Numbered from the stretch's first letter, positions 1-6,292 are shown. The stretch is 8,305 bases of DNA from Desulfobacterales bacterium CG23_combo_of_CG06-09_8_20_14_all_52_9 (GCA_002771315.1 PCSF01000297.1:8026-16330), one strand, 5' to 3'. Made by a program: numbers and translations. The notes: generated by a model not told the origin, from the letters alone.

Positions 1-416
1 TAAGCCGCCTCGTTGCTGTCCAGGCCAAAACCGGTAACCCCCAGCCAGATGATGTCCTTTTTGATGGATTTTAGCGTGTCGTAGTCGATACCCAACTTGG
101 TGTAGCTCTTCGGAAGCTGATTGGTGGCAAAAATATCGACATCCAGTTTTTCGATGAGAGAATGAAAAATGGCCCGGCCTTCCGTTTCACCGAGGTTCAG
201 GGTCATAGATTCTTTGCCGGCATTGATGCAAAGAAAATAGGCATTCATCCGCTCTTCCCCCAGGATATTCTCCCCCACCCATCGGTTCGGATCCCCGTAG
301 ACCGGGTGTTCCAGCCGGATGATCCGAATGCCTTCTTGTGCCAGACGAAACGTCAGATACGGCAACACGGTGGCCTGCTCCAGGGACAGCATGGTCAATT
401 TCTTAAAATGATCCAT
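1..416 (-). CDS. CaiB/BaiF (class III) acyl-CoA transferase, N-terminal fragment
   Basis: Reading the minus strand from the ATG at 416-414 gives about 138 residues with no stop before the window edge, so the C-terminal two thirds are missing. The order of motifs matches the N-terminal Rossmann part of family III CoA-transferases: LSLEQATVLPYLTFRLAQEG near residues 10-29, then IIRLEHPVYGDPNR, FLCINAGKESMTLNL, an ADV-like segment (LDVDIFATNQLP), LGIDYDTLK, and IIWLGVTGFG at the end. These enzymes move CoA between carboxylic acids through aspartyl-CoA thioester/anhydride intermediates. The catalytic Asp lies just past the region present, so it cannot be checked. The start is supported by AAGGAG (425-430) eight bases upstream. 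The gene diverges from everything else and has its own promoter/operator about 170 nt upstream. Family assignment is firm; the acid substrate is unknown. Confidence 0.88.
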   Translation of the reverse strand, partial: MDHFKKLTMLSLEQATVLPYLTFRLAQEGIRIIRLEHPVYGDPNRWVGENILGEERMNAYFLCINAGKESMTLNLGETEGRAIFHSLIEKLDVDIFATNQLPKSYTKLGIDYDTLKSIKKDIIWLGVTGFGLDSNEAA

Positions 417-594
417 CGTGTCCGCTCCTTCTGTCGGGTTATTTTATCATTGATGAACGTCTTCAATGGGTCCTGCTCTGTGAAACGAGGATGTGCTTTC
501 GCACTTTCCCCAGGGCGGTACGTGGAAAAGGGGATGCAATTCACTCCAGCGTTGCACCCACTAGGCGATGTTCATGGACTCGATCATCGGTTAA

Positions 595-609
595 TGTATA
601 CTGTATACA
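595..609. promoter_or_regulatory. 15-bp palindromic operator-like site
   Basis: The sequence is TGTATAC, a central T, then GTATACA: a perfect inverted repeat about one base, in an otherwise non-repetitive spacer. It covers the -10 hexamer of the minus-strand promoter. TGTATACA-type palindromes are bound by several GntR-family repressors, so a regulator of that class is a reasonable guess. No regulator gene lies in the window, and the factor is not identified by the sequence. Confidence 0.5.
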
Positions 610-624
610 AATCAATCAAGTCAA
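595..624 (-). promoter_or_regulatory. candidate sigma70 promoter of the CoA-transferase gene
   Basis: On the minus strand, TTGACT (619-624; 5 of 6 to consensus) and TATACA (595-600; 4 of 6) are separated by 18 bases. Transcription would start near 588, leaving a leader of about 170 nt before the ATG at 416. The leader holds no evident gene and only a tiny 4-bp hairpin with a GAAA loop (490-501). The -10 falls inside the palindrome at 595-609, as expected for a repressed promoter. Confidence 0.45.
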
Positions 625-709
625 ATAGAAAGACGGGATATCACGAGGCTGAAGCTCATCTTTCATGGCAAAACTCCCGAAAGACCCATGCGTTGTGGAA
701 ACGATCGGG

Positions 710-739
710 TTGACATTCTCCCCAGGCTCCCGTTATGAA
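710..739 (+). promoter_or_regulatory. candidate sigma70 promoter of the kinase-like/UspA pair
   Basis: A perfect TTGACA (710-715) is followed after 18 bases by TATGAA (734-739; 4 of 6 to TATAAT). The expected start near 746 leaves a leader of about 130 nt before the ATG at 876. The -35 is strong; the -10 is ordinary, so the call is tentative. Confidence 0.4.
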
Positions 740-834
740 GCAAAAGACTTATTTTTATTGCGGTCGGACCATCGAAGGCGCAGATCCAACGTTCAGAACC
801 ATCGATTGGCGTCTTAAAACATGGCCTTGCATTT

Positions 835-839
835 GGAGG
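835..839 (+). promoter_or_regulatory. SD-like GGAGG serving a GTG out of frame with the downstream gene
   Basis: GGAGG lies five bases before GTG at 845-847, an ideal arrangement. That frame runs only 17 codons, to a TGA at 893-895, overlapping the first codons of the kinase-like gene in another frame. It could be a short leader peptide that couples translation. Alternatively it is the true start: removing one C from the CCCCC run at 871-875 would place GTG 845 in frame with the kinase-like gene. Confidence 0.35.
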
Positions 840-875
840 TCGCTGTGAATAACCGTCTTTGTCGGCATTTCCCCC

Positions 876-1850
876 ATGCAAAATCCGTTTCATGACCAAA
901 TCCGCCGCCGCGCGGCCGAATACCTGTCGGATTCCGCTACGGGCACCGAATTGAAAATCCTCACCGATACCAGTGATTTTTTTGCCGTGGACTATGGAAC
1001 CGTCATTTTATTAAACACCAAAGGCTACCTGGTACGTCAAAACGCCAAGGAGGGACGGTTCGGCATCGACGAGCAAGAAAAATTCTGGGTCAAACGCGCC
1101 ATCGATCTTGAAACGGGACAACGAAAGATCATCAAACTTGTTTTCCATGAACGTTTTACGGCCCATGTGGGAGACATTGCCTTCGAATGTTTTCGAAGCC
1201 CTCACAAGGAGGCTCGCATATTAGGCCTGGTGGGTTCCCACGCCAATTTCATGCACGGTTACGCCGCGGCCGATGAGGCCGGAAACACGGTCCGCGTCAT
1301 CGACTTCATCTACGGCAAACCCCTCTCCGCCGCGATTGAAGAATTGGACTGCCCCCATGATATTTTTTTTCACCAGCACTTCCCGGCTGTGCTGGATTCT
1401 TTCCTGGCATGCATAGAAGCCATCCGCTTCCTTCATGATAATGGTGAAAAACACGGCGACATTCGGCGGGATCATATCCTCATCGATCATGAAAGCGGCA
1501 TTTACCGGTGGATCGATTTCGATTTCAATTACCGGCACCGTGAAAATATTTACGGATACGATCTCTTCGGCCTGGGAAACATCCTGATCTATCTGGTGGG
1601 TCAAGGGGACGTGCTTCTTTCGAATCTGAAAGTCCAGGATCCAAAGGCTTTCCACCATCTGAACGAAGAGGACCTCAACATCGTCTTTCACCATCGGGTG
1701 GCCAATCTGAAAAAGATCTACCCTTACATTCCGGAAAAGCTTAACCGAATCCTGCTCTATTTCTCAAAGGGTGCCGGCCGATTTTACGACCATACACGAC
1801 AAGTACTGGAAGATCTCAACGACTATCGTGCAAGCCCGGGAAGCGCTTAG
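876..1850 (+). CDS. atypical protein-kinase-like protein
   Basis: This 324-residue protein shows a kinase fold by motif order. There is a short N-terminal region (1-50), a glycine-loop-like GRFGI at 60-64, a beta3-like RKIIKLVF with candidate ATP lysine K87, and a candidate helix-C glutamate E112. A hinge-like RVIDFIYGKPL follows at 140-150, then the catalytic-loop equivalent HGDIRRDH at 193-200 and IDFDF at 213-217 in the DFG place. The base D195 and metal-binding D214 are present, but the usual loop Asn (HRDxxxxN) is His200, and DFG reads DFD. It may be a divergent Ser/Thr or small-molecule kinase, or a pseudokinase. No membrane segment or signal peptide is seen. ATG 876 is the only ordinary start after an in-frame stop at 846-848, yet it lacks a nearby SD. 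The uspA-type gene follows 75 nt later with no terminator between, suggesting co-transcription and a stress-signalling role (inference). Confidence 0.75.
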   Translation: MQNPFHDQIRRRAAEYLSDSATGTELKILTDTSDFFAVDYGTVILLNTKGYLVRQNAKEGRFGIDEQEKFWVKRAIDLETGQRKIIKLVFHERFTAHVGDIAFECFRSPHKEARILGLVGSHANFMHGYAAADEAGNTVRVIDFIYGKPLSAAIEELDCPHDIFFHQHFPAVLDSFLACIEAIRFLHDNGEKHGDIRRDHILIDHESGIYRWIDFDFNYRHRENIYGYDLFGLGNILIYLVGQGDVLLSNLKVQDPKAFHHLNEEDLNIVFHHRVANLKKIYPYIPEKLNRILLYFSKGAGRFYDHTRQVLEDLNDYRASPGSA

Positions 1851-1883
1851 GATGCACCGACTGCTTCCCAAAGTCTATGCCGG

Positions 1884-1889
1884 TATACT
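1884..1889 (+). promoter_or_regulatory. possible -10 element upstream of the UspA gene
   Basis: TATACT matches the -10 consensus at five of six positions. No convincing -35 lies 16-18 bases upstream, so an independent UspA promoter is only a weak possibility. Confidence 0.18.
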
Positions 1890-1925
1890 TAAACATCCTG
1901 TCCATCCCATATTCAGGAGACGCCC

Positions 1926-2396
1926 ATGAATGCCTCTAACCATCGCTACAACAAAAACATTCTCATTGCCGTGGATACTTCTGAAAACGCCCGTCGTGCG
2001 GTGTGTTACGTGGCGCAGCTCCTCGAAGGAAACGCGGCCTTCACCATCACCCTCATGCATGTGATCAACGAGCCGGAAGAAGACTATTTTTCAAGCCCCA
2101 CCGAACAGGCAAAATGGGTCCGGGAATACCGGCAAAAGATCGATGCCGTTATGAACGACTATGAGCAGATTCTGATTCAGGCCGGGTTCGCATCATCCGC
2201 CATCTTCAAAAACGTCTTCACCCGGTTCTGCCCGTCTCTGGCCGAATGTATCCTCACGGAACAGAATAAACTGGCCTATGACACGGTTGTGGTGGGACGC
2301 CAGGGGTTGTCCCGGAGCGAAGAGTTCCTTTTTGGAAGCGTATCAAGTAAAATCGTCACCCACGCCAAAAACTGCACGGTATGGGTGGTCTCCTGA
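1926..2396 (+). CDS. universal stress protein, UspA family, ATP-binding type
   Basis: The 156-residue length is typical of a single-domain cytoplasmic Usp. The N-terminal strand NILIAVDTSENA carries the conserved Asp (D17). Strand TITLMHVINEP follows at 40-50. The C-terminal nucleotide loop is VVVGRQGLSRSEEFLFGSVS, in which G124-x2-G127-x9-G137-S138 exactly fits the ATP-binding signature of this family, and the protein ends in the usual strand TVWVV. AGGAGA at 1915-1920 sits five bases before the ATG. Usp proteins bind ATP or AMP and modulate stress responses; the partner is not evident. The adjacent kinase-like gene, probably in the same transcript, is the obvious candidate. Family assignment is secure, function is general. 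Confidence 0.93.
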   Translation: MNASNHRYNKNILIAVDTSENARRAVCYVAQLLEGNAAFTITLMHVINEPEEDYFSSPTEQAKWVREYRQKIDAVMNDYEQILIQAGFASSAIFKNVFTRFCPSLAECILTEQNKLAYDTVVVGRQGLSRSEEFLFGSVSSKIVTHAKNCTVWVVS

Positions 2397-2443
2397 TCAA
2401 AAGCTCCAGACCGCGCCGTTTCATTCCATTGCAACATTTCTCC

Positions 2444-2473
2444 TTGACAAGGATTCTTTTCACTGGATACAGA
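2444..2473 (+). promoter_or_regulatory. possible promoter upstream of the beta-oxidation fusion gene
   Basis: A perfect TTGACA (2444-2449) is followed by a poor -10: GATACA at 16 bases or TACAGA at 18 bases, each only about 3 of 6. If real, its leader of about 220 nt would contain the whole inverted-repeat element at 2532-2664. Confidence 0.28.
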
Positions 2474-2520
2474 TGTGATTGTACCCGTGCCGTTCGGATT
2501 TTTCATAAAAAACCTGACGC

Positions 2521-2533
2521 CCATCATGTCTGA
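2521..2533 (+). repeat. left copy of 13-bp direct repeat CCATCATGTCTGA
   Basis: It is identical to 2660-2672 at the other end of the inverted-repeat element. The core ATGTCT borders the terminal repeats exactly. The outer bases overlap the ends (CCATC resembles the right terminus, GA starts the left terminus), so the duplication may be 6 bp with chance extension or up to 13 bp. Confidence 0.7.
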
Positions 2534-2664
2534 TGGTCTCGTAAAAAGTCGTCACCCCGTTGAAAAACGGGGTCCGGGGGTTTCATAAGTGCTTGAAAAC
2601 ACTGGATTCAGGCTTTCGCCGGAATGACAGAAAGAGAGCATTTTCAACTTTTTACGAAGCCATC
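2532..2664. mobile_element. MITE-like element, 133 bp, with terminal inverted repeats
   Basis: The left end GATGGTCTCGTAAAAAGT (2532-2549) and the reverse complement of the right end (2647-2664) agree at 16 of 18 positions. The hexamer ATGTCT directly flanks both ends (2526-2531 and 2665-2670), as a target-site duplication would. Inside are two hairpins: a perfect 8-bp stem with a GAAA loop (2554-2573) and an ATTCAGGC/GCCGGAAT stem with a TTTC loop (2606-2625). There is no coding capacity. It looks like a non-autonomous element to be mobilised by a transposase elsewhere. The boundaries are slightly uncertain because the flanking repeat can be read as 13 bp. Confidence 0.72.
2554..2573. repeat. 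perfect 8-bp hairpin inside the element
   Basis: ACCCCGTT and AACGGGGT flank a GAAA tetraloop. There is no T tract after it, so it is more likely structural to the element than a terminator for the UspA gene. Confidence 0.6.
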
Positions 2665-2672
2665 ATGTCTGA
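2660..2672 (+). repeat. right copy of 13-bp direct repeat CCATCATGTCTGA
   Basis: Second copy of the repeat at 2521-2533, overlapping the right terminal inverted repeat and ending 26 bases before the start codon of the fusion gene. Confidence 0.7.
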
Positions 2673-2687
2673 CCTGCATACAAAAAA

Positions 2688-2694
2688 AGGAAGG
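2688..2694 (+). promoter_or_regulatory. ribosome binding site that sets the start of the fusion gene
   Basis: AGGAAGG ends four bases before ATG 2699. The frame is open further upstream to an ATG at 2624, but that codon lies inside the inverted-repeat element, has no SD, and would add 25 residues with no family resemblance. The 2699 start is therefore chosen. Confidence 0.7.
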
Positions 2695-2698
2695 TGCG

Positions 2699-4723
2699 AT
2701 GCACTCCGACACCCGGCTCTATCCTACCGCCTTTAATCCTTTGTTGATCACACCGTCCCGACCGCTTCCGAAAAAAATCGCTGTCGTCGGCGCAGGGACC
2801 ATCGGTCCCGACATCGGCTATTATTTGAAAAGCGCCCTGCCTGAAAGCACCCTATACCTGGTGGACGTCGTAGAGGCGCCTCTGAAAGCCGCTGAAAAGC
2901 GACTCTTCGGCTATGCGCAGAAAGCCGTCGAAAAGAAAAAGATGACCCCTGAACAGGCCCGGGCCGTCTGCGCCAACATCGTCTATACCCTCGATTATAA
3001 TCAGATCAAAGATTGCGAATTAATCATCGAAGCGGCCACCGAAGCCGTCTCTCTAAAACAGCGCATCTTCGCCGCCATCGAGGAACGCGTCAAAGAGACT
3101 GCCATCATCACCTCCAATACCAGTTCTATACCGGCGGACCGCCTCTTTTTGCACATGAAGCACCCCGAAAGGGCGACGGTCACCCATTTCTTCGCACCGG
3201 CCTGGCGCAGCCTTCCGGTGGAAGTGATCCGCTGGGAACGGGTCAGCCCGGAGGTTTTGGATTATCTCTTCTGGTTTTTCGCAAAAACTGGGAAATCCCC
3301 TATCCTCACGGCTGACGCCATTTGTTTCGTACTGGACCGCATCTTCGACAACTGGTGCAATGAAGCGGCCTATCTCTTAAACACAGCATCCGCCGGCCAG
3401 ATCGACAGGGTGGCCGAGGAATTTGTGTTCGCCGGGCCCTTTTTTGTGCTGAACATGGCCAACGGAAACCCCATCATCATCGAGACCAACACCCTCCAAA
3501 TGGAAGAAGGGACCCACTATCTGCCGGCCCCGATCCTCACCTCAGTCGACCACTGGAAGACTCACCGGCCGGGAACAGAGGTTCGGATGTCTGAAACCGT
3601 CCTCCAACAGGTCCGGGATCGGCTGCTGGGAATCCTCTTTTCCCAATCCTTTGACATCATCGATCGCCGAATCGGGACCATGGAAGATGTCAACTTCGGA
3701 TGTCAGGTGGCCCTTGGATTCCGCAAGGGGCCCCTGGATATCATGAAGGACCTTGGAGAGGAAACGGTGACCCGGATTATGGAACGTTTCCGCACCGAAA
3801 GACCGGGGTTCCCCCAGCCCAAAAAACCTGTTTCGGCCTATCAGGATTTTCGCCGCTACATCCTCATCGATGAACAGGACGGCGTGCAAATACTTACCTT
3901 GCGCCGGCCCCAGGCCCTCAACGCCCTCAACGATGAGATATTGGATGAACTGCTGAGCGTCCTCAGAATGGGTTCTGAGAATCCTTCCGTGGAGGGATTC
4001 ATCCTCACCGGGTACGGCACGGGGGCGTTTTCAGCCGGCGCCGATATCGGGAAATTTCCGCAGATGCTTGGCGACAAAACCGCTTCCATGCAATATGCAA
4101 AAGACTGCGCCAAGATTCAGCGGTTTCTCGATGGAATGGAAAAACCCGTGGTGGCGGCGCTTAACGGGCCAGCCCTGGGAGGCGGCCTGGAACTTGCCAT
4201 CCGCTGCCACGCCATCGTGGCCTTGAAAAACGCCAGGCTTCAGTTTCCTGAGATCACCCTCGGGATTCTCCCGGGCATCGGCGGCTGCGTCGTTCCTTAT
4301 CGAAAATGGCCTCAGGGAGCGGCGGTGTTCAATGACATGATTCTTTCGGGACGAGCACTCTTGGCATCCGATGCCGCCGGAATCGGCGTCGTAGACCATA
4401 TAGCGGATACCTATCCGGAAATGATCAAAACCGCCGTTCAGATGGCAAGGACCCTTAAAGGCGCCATTCGTCGAATCCCGGATGCCCCTGTCGATATGCC
4501 GGAGATCCGGATTCCGGAGCCGCCCGCGGCGGGAAAGCTCCCTTTGAGCAATGAGGCGGTAGCCATCGCCGCCAAAACCATCCGGGAAGGGGCTGCCTGT
4601 TCATCGCTTGCTCAGGCACTGGAAAAAGGGTATGAAGGATTTGGGGAGATCGCCTGCACCCAAGCGGCCAAGGAAGGAATCTCCGCCTTTTTGGAAAAAA
4701 GAAAACCGTCGTTTCAGCAGTGA
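2699..4723 (+). CDS. bifunctional 3-hydroxyacyl-CoA dehydrogenase / enoyl-CoA hydratase (dehydrogenase-first fusion)
   Basis: The 674-residue protein starts with an NAD-binding domain: VVGAGTIG (29-36), with D56 ending the second strand, which suggests NAD rather than NADP. SNTSS (139-143) and the dyad-like THFFAPAWRSLPVEVI, with H163 and E175, follow. A dehydrogenase C-terminal region occupies about 195-370. From about 385 a crotonase domain follows: FSAGADI (444-450), GGGLE with E498, FPE with E518, and GILPGIGG. Both hydratase glutamates are kept with the usual 20-residue spacing, so hydration of trans-2-enoyl-CoA to 3-hydroxyacyl-CoA and its oxidation to 3-ketoacyl-CoA are expected. Domain order is opposite to E. 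coli FadB and resembles archaeal-type fusions. One oddity: the conserved FVxNR Asn of the dehydrogenase reads FVLDR (D213), and the preceding PGF is ICF. No thiolase gene is in view. The substrate is unknown. Confidence 0.9.
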   Translation: MHSDTRLYPTAFNPLLITPSRPLPKKIAVVGAGTIGPDIGYYLKSALPESTLYLVDVVEAPLKAAEKRLFGYAQKAVEKKKMTPEQARAVCANIVYTLDYNQIKDCELIIEAATEAVSLKQRIFAAIEERVKETAIITSNTSSIPADRLFLHMKHPERATVTHFFAPAWRSLPVEVIRWERVSPEVLDYLFWFFAKTGKSPILTADAICFVLDRIFDNWCNEAAYLLNTASAGQIDRVAEEFVFAGPFFVLNMANGNPIIIETNTLQMEEGTHYLPAPILTSVDHWKTHRPGTEVRMSETVLQQVRDRLLGILFSQSFDIIDRRIGTMEDVNFGCQVALGFRKGPLDIMKDLGEETVTRIMERFRTERPGFPQPKKPVSAYQDFRRYILIDEQDGVQILTLRRPQALNALNDEILDELLSVLRMGSENPSVEGFILTGYGTGAFSAGADIGKFPQMLGDKTASMQYAKDCAKIQRFLDGMEKPVVAALNGPALGGGLELAIRCHAIVALKNARLQFPEITLGILPGIGGCVVPYRKWPQGAAVFNDMILSGRALLASDAAGIGVVDHIADTYPEMIKTAVQMARTLKGAIRRIPDAPVDMPEIRIPEPPAAGKLPLSNEAVAIAAKTIREGAACSSLAQALEKGYEGFGEIACTQAAKEGISAFLEKRKPSFQQ

Positions 4724-4752
4724 CAAAGACAAGACCTGAAAGCACCCATTCT

Positions 4753-4785
4753 CTGTCGGCGAGCCGGCAGTGGCGCGTTTGTTTT
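4753..4785 (+). terminator. weak terminator-like hairpin after the fusion gene
   Basis: CTGTCGGC and GCCGGCAG (4753-4770, one T-G pair, very tight loop) are followed by TTTGTTTT at 4778-4785, seven bases after the stem. The distance and broken T tract make it a poor intrinsic terminator; some read-through into trpB2 is likely. Confidence 0.3.
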
Positions 4786-4801
4786 CTATCCGTCGGGGGA
4801 A

Positions 4802-4834
4802 GGGTCGGTGCGGCATAAAAATCGCCGCCGACCC
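4802..4834 (+). promoter_or_regulatory. leader hairpin upstream of trpB2
   Basis: GGGTCGG pairs perfectly with CCGACCC (4802-4808 with 4828-4834). After a two-base bulge, CGGC pairs with GCCG, closing a nine-base A-rich loop (4815-4823). The structure ends 23 bases before the SD of trpB2. It has no T tract, so it is more likely an mRNA structure or protein-binding site than a terminator. No known riboswitch class is recognised. Confidence 0.4.
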
Positions 4835-4855
4835 AATCAAGGTACACCCAATCAA
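4831..4855 (+). repeat. tandem 10-bp direct repeat ACCCAATCAA before trpB2
   Basis: Two identical copies (4831-4840 and 4846-4855) are spaced 15 bases start to start. They lie between the leader hairpin and the SD AGGAGG (4857-4862). The first copy shares its ACCC with the hairpin's right arm, so binding to the repeat and folding could compete. Function unknown. Confidence 0.5.
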
Positions 4856-4866
4856 AAGGAGGAGTT

Positions 4867-6243
4867 ATGCAGGTCAAGAAGATATTTCTACCCGAATCTG
4901 AGTTACCGCGTCAATGGTACAACATCGCCGCGGACATGCCTACACCGCTAGAGCCTCCGCTTCATCCGGGAACCGGGAAGCCCGTAGGACCCGACGACCT
5001 GGCCCCCATCTTCCCCATGCCCCTCATCGAGCAGGAAGTCAGCAAGCAGCGGTTCATCGACATACCTGAACCTGTCTTGGAAAAATATCTCATCTGGAGG
5101 CCGACTCCCATGTATCGGGCCTTCAACCTGGAAAAGCACCTGGGCACCCCCGCAAAAATCTATTTCAAAAATGAAGGAGTCAGCCCGGCGGGAAGTCACA
5201 AACCCAACACCGCCCTGGCTCAGGCTTATTACAATAAGATCAGCGGCACCAAGAAGATCACCACGGAGACCGGGGCCGGCCAGTGGGGAAGCGCCCTGGC
5301 CATGTGCTGCTGCCTCTTCGGGCTGGAATGCAAAGTCTACATGGTGAAGGTGAGCTTCCAGCAGAAACCCTATCGCCGGCTCATGATGGAAACTTGGGGC
5401 GCCACGTGCATCGCCAGCCCCAGCACCGAAACCAACGCGGGACGAAAAATCCTGGAAAAGAATCCGGACTCCCCCGGGAGCCTCGGCATCGCCATCAGCG
5501 AGGCGGTGGAAGCGGCTGTCTTAGGTAAAGACACCAAATACTCGCTGGGCAGCGTGCTGAACCATGTGTTACTGCATCAAACCATCGTCGGCCAAGAAGC
5601 CCAAAAACAAATGGCTCTGTTCGGGGATTACCCGGATGTCGTCATCGGCTGCGCCGGCGGCGGAAGCAATTTCTCCGGTTTGGCCTTTCCGTTCATCCGG
5701 GACAAAATCCATGGCAAGAAGGTGGAAATCCTTGCGGTGGAACCGGCCTCCTGTCCCACCATGACCCGGGGACCCTTTGCCTATGACTTCGGCGACACCG
5801 TGCAGATGACACCGTTGTTGCCCATGCACACGTTAGGCCACAGCTTTATCCCTGAGCCGATCCACGCCGGCGGCCTGCGGTATCACGGCATGGCGCCGCT
5901 GGTCAGTCAGTTGATCCTGGACAAGCTGATCACACCGATTGCCGTTCCCCAACTGGAAACCTTCGAAGCAGGCCTGACTTTTGCCCGGACGGAAGGTTTC
6001 ATCAGCGCCCCGGAAACGAATCATGCGATAGCGGTACTCATCCGCGAAGCCAAGAAGGCCAAGGAAGAAGGAAAGCAAAAGGTCATTCTGCTCAACTGGA
6101 GCGGGCACGGGCTGGTGGACATGGCCGCCTATGAGGCCTATCTCACCGGCAGGCTCAAAAATTATGAGCTCCCGCAGGAAGAGATCGATCGCGCCCTTGC
6201 CGAAATCGCGCCCCTGCCGAAGCCCAAACAGTACAGGAAATAA
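4867..6243 (+). CDS. trpB2: TrpB2-type tryptophan synthase beta chain-like PLP enzyme
   Basis: The protein has 458 residues, longer than a classical TrpB1 (about 400) and typical of the TrpB2 branch. Visible motifs: an extended N-terminus with LPRQWYNI (13-20); PTPMYRAFNLEK (79-90); GSHKPNTA at 109-116, with K112 as the Schiff-base lysine; ETGAGQWG at 134-141, with the catalytic E134 and Trp where TrpB1 has His; the PLP-phosphate loop GCAGGGSN at 261-268; and NWSGHG at 410-415. It should condense indole with serine or an activated serine to give tryptophan; some TrpB2 enzymes are reported to prefer O-phosphoserine. No trpA or other trp gene is in the window. Instead a small cysteine protein and iorA follow on the same strand, so it probably serves indole salvage or indole/aryl metabolism rather than the main pathway (inference). 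AGGAGG four bases before the ATG is a strong RBS. Confidence 0.94.
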   Translation: MQVKKIFLPESELPRQWYNIAADMPTPLEPPLHPGTGKPVGPDDLAPIFPMPLIEQEVSKQRFIDIPEPVLEKYLIWRPTPMYRAFNLEKHLGTPAKIYFKNEGVSPAGSHKPNTALAQAYYNKISGTKKITTETGAGQWGSALAMCCCLFGLECKVYMVKVSFQQKPYRRLMMETWGATCIASPSTETNAGRKILEKNPDSPGSLGIAISEAVEAAVLGKDTKYSLGSVLNHVLLHQTIVGQEAQKQMALFGDYPDVVIGCAGGGSNFSGLAFPFIRDKIHGKKVEILAVEPASCPTMTRGPFAYDFGDTVQMTPLLPMHTLGHSFIPEPIHAGGLRYHGMAPLVSQLILDKLITPIAVPQLETFEAGLTFARTEGFISAPETNHAIAVLIREAKKAKEEGKQKVILLNWSGHGLVDMAAYEAYLTGRLKNYELPQEEIDRALAEIAPLPKPKQYRK

Positions 6244-6261
6244 TAATCTCCTTTCGACCGC

Positions 6262-6292
6262 GCCTTCCGGAGGAGCACCATCTCCGGGAGGC
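6262..6292 (+). promoter_or_regulatory. strong intercistronic hairpin between trpB2 and the four-cysteine gene
   Basis: An 11-bp stem (6262-6272 with 6282-6292, one T-G pair) closes a nine-base loop. No T tract follows. The stem contains GGAGG on the left arm and GGGAGG on the right, the only strong SD-like sequences before the ATG at 6308. It may therefore stabilise the upstream message or limit translation of the next gene. Confidence 0.5.

Larger units (their letters stand above)
417..875. other. divergent intergenic region
   Basis: This 459-bp gap separates the CoA-transferase from the kinase-like gene. It holds the minus-strand promoter and palindrome, the plus-strand promoter at 710-739, and an SD-like GGAGG at 835-839. 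A long open frame crosses 162-713, but it reads antisense through the CoA-transferase and its translation resembles no family I know. I see no RNA gene or repeat family here. Confidence 0.5.

Noticed and set aside
162..713. 183-codon open frame on the plus strand
   Set aside because: It runs antisense over the CoA-transferase start and through the divergent promoter region, its translation resembles no family, and the minus-strand reading has clear family motifs.
663..899. 78-codon minus-strand frame between the divergent genes
   Set aside because: It crosses the plus-strand promoter and the start of the kinase-like gene, has no SD that I can see, and has no family resemblance.
2554..2573. 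Hairpin as a terminator for the UspA gene
   Set aside because: It lacks a following T tract and belongs to the inverted-repeat element; the UspA gene ends about 160 bases earlier.
2624..2698. Upstream ATG extending the fusion enzyme by 25 residues
   Set aside because: It begins inside the inverted-repeat element, lacks an SD, and the extra residues are encoded by the element's right end; ATG 2699 has a good RBS.
4753..4834. Known riboswitch or T-box leader for trpB2
   Set aside because: Two simple hairpins are present, but I see no T-box bulge sequence, anticodon-like specifier loop or other recognised conserved core.
4455..4877. 140-codon minus-strand frame across the fusion gene end and the trpB2 leader
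   Set aside because: It is antisense to a strongly supported gene and to the leader hairpins, with no recognisable motifs.
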